A stretch of DNA of 64,000 nt, taken from contig NZ_JAUYQD010000108.1 in NCBI RefSeq assembly GCF_030697375.1, positions 62,001-126,000 of the forward strand, given 5' to 3'. The DNA is from Rhodoferax sp. (GTDB lineage Bacteria > Pseudomonadota > Gammaproteobacteria > Burkholderiales > Burkholderiaceae_C). Each line of letters starts with the position of its first letter. Position 1 is the stretch's first letter. The notes beneath the pieces were generated by a model, which was not told the origin of the DNA, did not search any database, and saw only the letters and a list, made by a program, of their open reading frames with translations. Shown here piece by piece: positions 58,023-64,000 of the stretch. The position numbers and the translations under genes were made by a program.

Positions 58023-59312
58023 ATGCAGGACAACCACTTTCTATCGATGGACCAGCTTCAGGTGGGGCACTACGTTTACCTCGATTTAAAGTGGTTTGAG
58101 CACCCGTTTGCGTTCAGCCATTTCAAGATCAAGTCGGAAGACCAGATCAAGACCATCCGCACCCTGGGCCTCAAAAAGGTGCGTTACAGCCCGGAGTTGA
58201 GTGAGGTCGGTTCTCTTCAATCGACGGCGGCTCCCACCGTACCCGAGGCGGGGGCGGTATCGGCCCCTGCACCCGAACCCCAGTTGTCCCCGATCATGGT
58301 CGCCAAGCGCGCCATGATGGAGCAGATGCGGCTGCGCCGGATGGACGCCGAACGTGTGGAAAAGGCCTTTGCCAACACCGCCAATACCATTCGCGACATC
58401 GAAAAAAACCTGTACAGCAAGCCGCAAGAGACCGTGCAGCAGGCCAGCAAGCTGGTCGGGCAGATTGCCGACTCCATTCTCAACGCCCCCGAGCTGGCGA
58501 TCCAGGTGATGGGCGATACCGCAGGGGGCGAGGAGATGTACTTCCACTCCCTCAACGTCACCATGTTGTCCATGATGATGGCCCGTGACATCCAGTTGCC
58601 GATGGCGGTGGTCGGTGCGCTGGGCATGGGGGCCTTGATGCATGACATTGGGCACAAGGAGATTCCCGACAAGATTCGCAGAAAGACGGAGCCCTTGACG
58701 CAGGCGGAGCGCAACTTTTACGAACTGCATTGCCAGTATGGGGTGGACATTGGCAAGCGCCTGCAGTTGCCGGCCCCGGCGCTGGCCATCATCCGGGAGC
58801 ACCATGAGCTGTACGACGGTACGGGCTTCCCGGCCAAACTCAAGGGGGATGCCATCAACCTGCTGTCACGTATTGTGGCGATTGCCAACCACTACGACGA
58901 GTTGTGCAACCCCCTCGCCATTGCCCAAGCGCTGACGCCGCACGAAGCGCTGTCGCTCATGTTTGCCAAGATGCGCACCAAGTTCGACCCCAAGTTCCTG
59001 CAGGTCTTTATTCGCTGCCTGGGGGTGTATCCGCCGGGCACCATCGTGCAACTGTCCAACGGCGTCATTGGTATGGTGACCACCGTCAATACGGCGCGGC
59101 CCATGAAGCCCATTTTGGTGGTCTACGACGCCGATGTGCCCAAGGAAGAAGCCATCATGTTGGACATGGACCGCGAAACCGAGGTCAACATCGCCAAGTC
59201 GATCCGCCCGGCCCAGGTGCCGCGCGAGGTCTACAACTACTTGAGCCCCCGCAAGCGGGTCAGCTACTATTTTGATGCAACTGCGGCCCGGCCCAAGGAC
59301 GGCAAACCATGA
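58023..59312 (+). CDS. DUF3391/HD-GYP c-di-GMP phosphodiesterase
   Basis: A 429-residue protein from the ATG at 58023 (AGGAGG upstream). The N-terminal DUF3391 domain (LQVGHYVYLDLKWFEHPFAF) is followed by an HD-GYP domain: LMHDIGHKEIPDKIRR (the HD metal pair), then REHHELYDGTGFPAKLKGDA, in which the GYP is GFP. The HD, HH and D metal residues are intact. It likely degrades c-di-GMP. Its last codons overlap the next gene by 4 bases, which encodes a histidine kinase. Confidence 0.9.
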   Translation: MQDNHFLSMDQLQVGHYVYLDLKWFEHPFAFSHFKIKSEDQIKTIRTLGLKKVRYSPELSEVGSLQSTAAPTVPEAGAVSAPAPEPQLSPIMVAKRAMMEQMRLRRMDAERVEKAFANTANTIRDIEKNLYSKPQETVQQASKLVGQIADSILNAPELAIQVMGDTAGGEEMYFHSLNVTMLSMMMARDIQLPMAVVGALGMGALMHDIGHKEIPDKIRRKTEPLTQAERNFYELHCQYGVDIGKRLQLPAPALAIIREHHELYDGTGFPAKLKGDAINLLSRIVAIANHYDELCNPLAIAQALTPHEALSLMFAKMRTKFDPKFLQVFIRCLGVYPPGTIVQLSNGVIGMVTTVNTARPMKPILVVYDADVPKEEAIMLDMDRETEVNIAKSIRPAQVPREVYNYLSPRKRVSYYFDATAARPKDGKP

Positions 59313-60988
59313 GTGATCTGGCCCGATTGACGCTGGACCACTGCACGGAGATGCTGCTGCTGGTGAACCCTGCCACATTGCAGATCGAGGTGGCCAATGC
59401 CGCGGTGGCCACGGCATTGGGCTACCCGGTGGAGCAGCTGCAGGGCATGGCCATCACCGAGGTGGAAAGCGCTCTGCAGGATGTGTTTTATTGGGAGGAT
59501 GTGCGCGCTGGGCAGTACCAGGAAATACAAAACCAGGAGGGGCAGTACTGCCGCGCCGATGGCGAGCTGATGACGGTCACCAAGTCCATTCGGTGCCTGG
59601 CCCATGAAGGCGCAACCCTGTTGCTGGTGCAGGCGGCGCTGACGCACAACGAACGCAAGGCGGAGGACGCGCTGGCGCACACCCTGTCGCAGCTGCGCGC
59701 CACGCTGGAGTCCACCGGCAACGGTATTCTGGTGGTGGACTGGCAGGGCCGCATCGACAGCATGAACCGCCTGTTTGGCAAGATGTGGGAGATTTCTGAC
59801 GAATTGCTCAGCTCACATGACGACGCCCGCATTCTTGGGTTTGTGGCGGGTCGGGTCCAGGAGTCCGAGTTGTTGCGGGCGCGGCTGGGCGCCATCGTGG
59901 ACAAAGGCGAAACCGAAGACCTGCTGCACCACCAAGACGGCCGGGTGTTCGAAGTGAAATCGCTGCCCCAGTACCTGGGGGAGCAGATCATTGGCCGGGT
60001 GTTCGGTTTTCAGGACATCACCCAGCGCACGCTGGACGAGGCGGCGCTGCGCGAGTCACGCGACCTGCTGGAGCAAAGGGTGCTGAAGCGCACCGCAGAC
60101 CTGAATACCGCCAACGCAGCGCTGGTCGAAGAGCGGGAACACTTAAGCGCCTTGATCAAGCGGCTGGAAGAGGCGCAAAACCAGTTGCTGCAGTCCGAGC
60201 GCATGGCTTCCATTGGCCAGTTGGCGGCCGGGGTGGCCCATGAAATCAACAACCCGGTGGGCTTTGTCAACTCCAACCTGGGGTCCTTGCGCCGCTACGT
60301 GACCGACATGCTCAGGCTGCTGGCGGCCTATGAACAGGCGGAAGACTCTCTCGTAGCACCCGCGGTGCAAGTTATTCAGCGGCTCAAAAAGGAGATTGAT
60401 GTCGATTTTCTGCGCGAAGACGTGGTCTCCTTGCTGGAAGAGTCGCTGGATGGGCTCAAACGCGTAACGCGCATCGTGCAAGACCTGAAGGATTTTTCCC
60501 ATGTGGACGAAACCGAGCGCCAGTGGGCCAACCTGGAAGAGGGGCTGGAGAGCACCCTGCGCGTGGTCTGGAACGAGATCAAATTCAAGGCCGAGGTGGT
60601 CAAGGAGTTTGGCGGCATCCCGCCCATCGAGTGTTTTCCGTTCCAGCTCAACCAGGTGTTCATGAACCTGCTGGTCAATGCCTCCCATGCCATCGAAGGC
60701 CACGGCAAGATCACCATCCGCACCGGGCAGGATGACAGCCAGCTGTGGGTGGAGGTGCAAGACACCGGCAAAGGCATCAAGCCGGAGAATTTGCAGCGCA
60801 TTTTCGAACCCTTTTTTACCACCAAACCCGTGGGGCAGGGCACCGGCTTGGGCTTGTCGCTGTCATATGGCATTGTGAAAAAACACGAAGGCCATATCGA
60901 CGTCACCAGTGAGCTGGGGCAGGGCACCACCTTTCGGGTGGTGTTGCCCAAACCAACCGGTGCCGCGCCGGTTTCACCACCGAATTAA
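59309..60988 (+). CDS. PAS-domain sensor histidine kinase
   Basis: A 559-residue cytosolic kinase. Two PAS domains (about residues 10-110 and 125-240), a coiled coil, then the dimerisation box with AAGVAHEINNPVGFVNSNLG (His near residue 310) and the ATPase with FMNLLVNASHAIEGHG (N box), VQDTGKGIKPE (G1), and FTTKPVGQGTGLGLSLSYGI (G2). This is the NtrB/RcsC-type HisKA-like subgroup. No cognate receiver is adjacent; the HD-GYP partner has no receiver. The stop overlaps the neighbouring hydrolase gene's end. Confidence 0.92.
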   Translation: MSDLARLTLDHCTEMLLLVNPATLQIEVANAAVATALGYPVEQLQGMAITEVESALQDVFYWEDVRAGQYQEIQNQEGQYCRADGELMTVTKSIRCLAHEGATLLLVQAALTHNERKAEDALAHTLSQLRATLESTGNGILVVDWQGRIDSMNRLFGKMWEISDELLSSHDDARILGFVAGRVQESELLRARLGAIVDKGETEDLLHHQDGRVFEVKSLPQYLGEQIIGRVFGFQDITQRTLDEAALRESRDLLEQRVLKRTADLNTANAALVEEREHLSALIKRLEEAQNQLLQSERMASIGQLAAGVAHEINNPVGFVNSNLGSLRRYVTDMLRLLAAYEQAEDSLVAPAVQVIQRLKKEIDVDFLREDVVSLLEESLDGLKRVTRIVQDLKDFSHVDETERQWANLEEGLESTLRVVWNEIKFKAEVVKEFGGIPPIECFPFQLNQVFMNLLVNASHAIEGHGKITIRTGQDDSQLWVEVQDTGKGIKPENLQRIFEPFFTTKPVGQGTGLGLSLSYGIVKKHEGHIDVTSELGQGTTFRVVLPKPTGAAPVSPPN

Positions 60989-61800
60989 GCCTCCAGATTG
61001 CGCAGGGCGGCCTCGATGGCCGCGGCGGTGGCCAGCGGTTTTTCCATGGGAAAAAGGTGGCTGCCATCTAGCATCATGGTGCGGCCCTTGGTGAGCCTGT
61101 CCGTCATGGCCATGCCCACCTGCTTCATTTCGGCAGACTGGCTGCCACCAATAAAGGTCACCGGGCATTTGACCGGGTGGCGCTTGAACAAGCCTTCCAG
61201 GTTGTTAGGGAAAGTGTTGTAAATGGCGGTCTCCACCGCGCGGTCAAAACTCAGCACCCGTTTGGTCTCCGTGCCCTGCACTTCGTCATGGGTGCCATGG
61301 GCAATGTAGTCCTGCAGCACCTGCGGGTCCCATTTGGCAAAGGCCTTTTTGTGGCGAAAGTGCTCTAGGGCTGCGTCCGCGCTGGGCCAGTTGTTGCGGC
61401 GCTGGCGGCTGATTTTGGCGGGCGGCATGGAGCCCATCAACTGGGTGCTTTTCATCACCCCCACCGTGGTGGCCCGCCAGCCGCCCAAAATGGGCGCATC
61501 CACCAGCACCACGCCACGCACCAGCTCGGGCTGGCGGGCGGCGGCCATCAGGCTGAGAATGCCGCCCAGGGAGTGCCCGACCAAAAACGCGGGCGTGCCG
61601 GATTTTTCCACCTGGGCTTGCGTGAAATCCACCAGTTGCTGCACCAGCTGGGGCCAGTTGTTGGTGACGGGGTATTTTTCGTCATGGCCGAAGCGTTCGA
61701 TGGCCTTGACCGTGAAACCGCGCGACGTCAAACTTTTGAACAAGACTCCGTAGGTGCTGGCACCAAAACTGTTGGCGTGGGAAAAGATGAGGAGGGACAT
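60985..61800 (-). CDS. Alpha/beta hydrolase
   Basis: A 271-residue protein. LVGHSLGGILSLMAAARQP (about residue 95) is the nucleophile elbow with Ser; IFSHANSFGASTYGVLFKSL at the start is the oxyanion region, and DGSHLFPMEKP has the catalytic His. VDAPILGGWRATTV is the cap domain start. A lipase or esterase-like activity on a small hydrophobic ester is expected. Convergent with the histidine kinase gene, overlapping by 4 bases. Confidence 0.88.
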   Translation of the reverse strand: MSLLIFSHANSFGASTYGVLFKSLTSRGFTVKAIERFGHDEKYPVTNNWPQLVQQLVDFTQAQVEKSGTPAFLVGHSLGGILSLMAAARQPELVRGVVLVDAPILGGWRATTVGVMKSTQLMGSMPPAKISRQRRNNWPSADAALEHFRHKKAFAKWDPQVLQDYIAHGTHDEVQGTETKRVLSFDRAVETAIYNTFPNNLEGLFKRHPVKCPVTFIGGSQSAEMKQVGMAMTDRLTKGRTMMLDGSHLFPMEKPLATAAAIEAALRNLEA

Positions 61801-61827
61801 GGTGAATGCAGGGGGGAAGGCCGGTCT

Positions 61828-62655
61828 TTAAATCAGTTTTTCGTCGGGGGTGCTGATTTTCTTCAGGGGCAGGCTGCGGCTGGAATGCAGCATCAGCGGC
61901 ACTTCGGTCTGCTCACCGTTCCACATCGGGTCTTCAATGCTGTCAAACACTTCGCGCAATTTTTGTCCCCAACTGCTGTGCAGCATCCTGAAGTAGGGGT
62001 TGTTTTCGTCGATGCACACCACCTTGTCCGTGTGGAACGCATTGGCGTCATAAATCACCATGTCCAGCGGCAGGCCGACCGATAAATTGGATTTGAGCGT
62101 GGAGTCCATGGACACCAGGGCACATTTGGCCGCTTCGTCCAGCGGCGTTTCGGGGGTGATGACACGGTCCAGCACCGGCTTGCCGTATTTGGATTCACCG
62201 ACCTGGAAGTAGGGCGTCTCGGGCGTGGCTTCGATAAAGTTGCCCGCCGAGTAGACCTGAAACAGGCGCATGCCTTCACCTTTGATCTGGCCGCCAAACA
62301 CCAGCGACACGTTGAAATCCACCCCGGCTTGCTTGAGGGCCGCTGCATCGCGTTCGTGCACCCGGCGAATGGCGGAGCCCAGCACGCGCGCGGCGTCGAA
62401 CATGCTTTTGGCGTTCCAGATGGTGATGCCTTCGTCGGCCTCATGGTCCTTGAGCTTTTCGATCTGCAGAATTTCACGGATGGATTGCGAGATGCTCAGG
62501 TTGCCCGCCGACAGCAGCACCATGAAGCGGTCGTCGGGTTTCTCGTACACGATCATTTTGCGAAAGGTGCTGATCTGGTCCAGCCCGGCGTTGGTGCGGG
62601 AGTCGGAGAGGAACACCAGTCCGGCGTTGAGTTTGATGGCGACGCAGTAGGTCAT
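61828..62655 (-). CDS. Anbu-type proteasome-related peptidase
   Basis: A 275-residue protein starting MTYCVAIKLNAGLVFLSDSR. After Met removal Thr2 would be the N-terminal nucleophile, and DSRTNAGLDQ with the Lys in TFRKMIVYEK are the family's active-site residues. Anbu forms open helical or ring assemblies related to the proteasome beta subunit. In many genomes it sits with an alpha-E and a transglutaminase-like gene; none is here. A longer reading to 62829 is rejected, since the Thr must follow the start Met. Confidence 0.93.
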   Translation of the reverse strand: MTYCVAIKLNAGLVFLSDSRTNAGLDQISTFRKMIVYEKPDDRFMVLLSAGNLSISQSIREILQIEKLKDHEADEGITIWNAKSMFDAARVLGSAIRRVHERDAAALKQAGVDFNVSLVFGGQIKGEGMRLFQVYSAGNFIEATPETPYFQVGESKYGKPVLDRVITPETPLDEAAKCALVSMDSTLKSNLSVGLPLDMVIYDANAFHTDKVVCIDENNPYFRMLHSSWGQKLREVFDSIEDPMWNGEQTEVPLMLHSSRSLPLKKISTPDEKLI

Positions 62656-62738
62656 GGGGCGGAAAACTGTTGAGGCAAAACCGCAGAGTGTAGAGTGGAC
62701 GGGGTGGGGGAGTGTCTTGCCCCGGGCAGTGGGGGTGT

Positions 62739-62928
62739 CTTGCGCGGGGCGGGCGGGGTGTACAGGCCGGGGGCTCATGAACCTTCGGTTCCGAAATCGC
62801 CCCCAACCTGCACCCCCCACCCGCCCCACGCAAGACGGGGGTTCGTGGACGCGCGGTGCGCTGCACGAACGGGGGACAGGTGGAAGCTAAATCGCGACCG
62901 GGGAACGAAGTGGTCCGTCAGGTACCAC
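62739..62928. other. Long inverted repeat and two further stem-loops
   Basis: 62739-62766 and 62807-62834 are 28-base arms pairing at 24 positions (both ends CTTGCG/CGCAAG), with a GAACC-TTC-GGTTC hairpin in between. GTTCGTG (62841-62847) pairs with CACGAAC (62864-62870), and GTGGT (62910-62914) with ACCAC (62924-62928). The whole 319-base gap 62656-62974 holds no gene. It could be a structured RNA or a palindromic element just upstream of the MBL gene. Confidence 0.6.
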
Positions 62929-62974
62929 GGCAAGGTAGTATCAAGATCAACAAAAAAGCAGGGACCAAACATTT

Positions 62975-64000
62975 ATGAAATTTCGTTTTATCGGAGCTAC
63001 TGGTGGTCACGTCACCGGCTCATGCACTCTTTTTTATTACCCACGAAAAGATAGCCAGTTTCTTGTCGATTGCGGATTGGTTCAAGGTGAAGGCAATGAC
63101 ATTGAGCAAAATTCGTCGCAATTCCCTTTCGATCCATCTGAAATCGATTTTGTATTGTTGACCCATGCACATCAGGATCACTGCGGTCTGATTCCCAAAC
63201 TCTACAAAGATGGCTTCACGGGTCGGGTCATTTGTACGAGAGCAACTGCACGGTTAGCGCAACTTTCACTTCTTGACTCAACGCATCACAAAGACTGTCC
63301 ATTTTCAGAGGACGATGTGCACAGAATTCGATATGACCATATCGATGATCGACCTGATTTTTCCCTGTCCAAATTACTACCGATTGCAGATGATCTTTTT
63401 GCCTCGTTCACAAGGTCTGCACATATTCTTGGAGCGATGTCGATAACTATCGGCTGGCTAAATCCAAGTGACGAGAAGGAATACCTCGTTATGAGTGGAG
63501 ACCTGGGAAACAACACAAAACAGAATCCTTACCAACCACTGCTTGCCGGTCGACAGGGGATTTTTGGGTATCCAAAAGCGATCATTGTCGAATCTACCTA
63601 TGGCGGAAAAGACCGTGACAGTGAGTGCGCTGATTACGATGGGCGCATTGAATGCCTAAGGAAGATCATTCAAGAAGAAGTTTTTGACAAGAAAAGCCTG
63701 CTTCTAATCCCTGCCTTTTCTTTGCAGCGGACACAGGAACTGCTTTTTGATTTGCACATTACTTTTCAGAAGTTCTTTTCGACTGCGGAGTTGAGCCAAG
63801 CACCATCATATTTCCCCAGTGATTTTAACGATGAATTTGAAAATGATGCCTGGGGTCACGGTGTCCATCAGTGTCTATTGCGAGCCATTGGCACGCTGCC
63901 AGAAATAGACCAAGACAAATGGCGTAATTGCTTCATAGCGGCTAACAGCGCTGGCCGGGAAAACTATTGCCTTGTGGATAACCCGGAAGTTTCAATTGAA
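62975..64000 (+). CDS. Metallo-beta-lactamase/beta-CASP-like hydrolase (3' end beyond window)
   Basis: At least 342 residues from the ATG at 62975. VLLTHAHQDHCGLIPKLYK (near residue 60) is the H-x-H-x-D-H zinc motif, VMSGDLGNN (near 170) provides the metal Asp, and IVESTYGGKD followed by LLIPAFSLQRTQELLFDLHI (about 235-255) is the beta-CASP entry typical of RNA-processing enzymes such as RNase J and CPSF73-like proteins. GC content is clearly below the neighbours, pointing to acquisition. What follows lies outside the window. Confidence 0.85.
   Translation, partial: MKFRFIGATGGHVTGSCTLFYYPRKDSQFLVDCGLVQGEGNDIEQNSSQFPFDPSEIDFVLLTHAHQDHCGLIPKLYKDGFTGRVICTRATARLAQLSLLDSTHHKDCPFSEDDVHRIRYDHIDDRPDFSLSKLLPIADDLFASFTRSAHILGAMSITIGWLNPSDEKEYLVMSGDLGNNTKQNPYQPLLAGRQGIFGYPKAIIVESTYGGKDRDSECADYDGRIECLRKIIQEEVFDKKSLLLIPAFSLQRTQELLFDLHITFQKFFSTAELSQAPSYFPSDFNDEFENDAWGHGVHQCLLRAIGTLPEIDQDKWRNCFIAANSAGRENYCLVDNPEVSIE

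Overview
The window looks like chromosome of a high-GC betaproteobacterium, most likely a Comamonadaceae member close to Rhodoferax or Polaromonas. The basis is the GC-rich coding with Burkholderiales-type genes (frmRAB, a glutaminase, paired Liv-type binding proteins, a lone Anbu peptidase, TrhA) and a dispersed repeat whose core reads TATGCGCAAGCAGCTAC, which I associate from memory with Rhodoferax-like genomes. No rRNA, tRNA, CRISPR array, integrase or transposase was recognised.

Layout. 1-6.2 kb: housekeeping and small hypothetical genes (methyltransferase, VOC protein, lipoprotein, DUF2975/XRE pair, cation/proton antiporter), with four copies of a repeat that each carry a perfect DnaA box. 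6.2-10.3 kb: glutathione S-transferase, the formaldehyde operon frmRAB with a clear FrmR operator, and a TraB/GumN protein. 10.35-19.7 kb: an accessory region. It holds a scrambled array of small genes (KTSC, GIY-YIG, four MNT nucleotidyltransferases, one intact HEPN toxin and several remnants) separated by five repeat copies; an AlbA_2 ATPase with a tandemly duplicated 5' region; a low-GC three-gene operon with a GHKL ATPase and a STAS-like protein; and an AAA ATPase/DUF4276 pair lying between glnS and a second, divergent copy of the glnS 3' end. 19.7-26.6 kb: glnS, an exported protein, glutaminase, and two Liv-type binding proteins around an odd P-loop protein. 26.8-31.3 kb: a five-gene envelope operon (exported protein, LolD-like ATPase, FtsX-like permease, LolA-like protein, beta-barrel). 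31.4-34.4 kb: hipBA and a TetR/peroxiredoxin-like pair with a large palindromic operator. 34.7-40.3 kb: a multi-PAS GGDEF-EAL protein and a 2TM/LytS/LytTR operon. 40.8-50.5 kb: an AraC regulator, a hypothetical gene and a nine-gene envelope cluster. 50.5-62.7 kb: TrhA, a lipase, an acyltransferase, MacAB, UppP, HD-GYP, a histidine kinase, a hydrolase and Anbu. 62.7-64 kb: a long inverted repeat and a low-GC metallo-beta-lactamase gene that runs off the end.

The most interesting region is 42.7-50.5 kb. Five predicted exported proteins share a short motif just after the signal sequence or membrane segment (hydrophobic-x-acidic-x-acidic-L-x-x-V/I-x-G/A) that resembles a double-glycine leader. 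They are encoded with a C39 peptidase that has a complete catalytic set, two outer-membrane beta-barrels, a DUF2059-like protein and a membrane protein with two MshEN-like c-di-GMP motifs. A strong hairpin terminator after the first gene would favour high output of that product. I propose a C39-processed surface-protein or pilus-like system, related in layout to the 'Fil' genes of Acinetobacter as I remember them. The same AGGGTTAWCCCT-like box occurs upstream of the cluster and of the neighbouring AraC gene, suggesting shared control. All family assignments were made by reading the sequence, without database searches.
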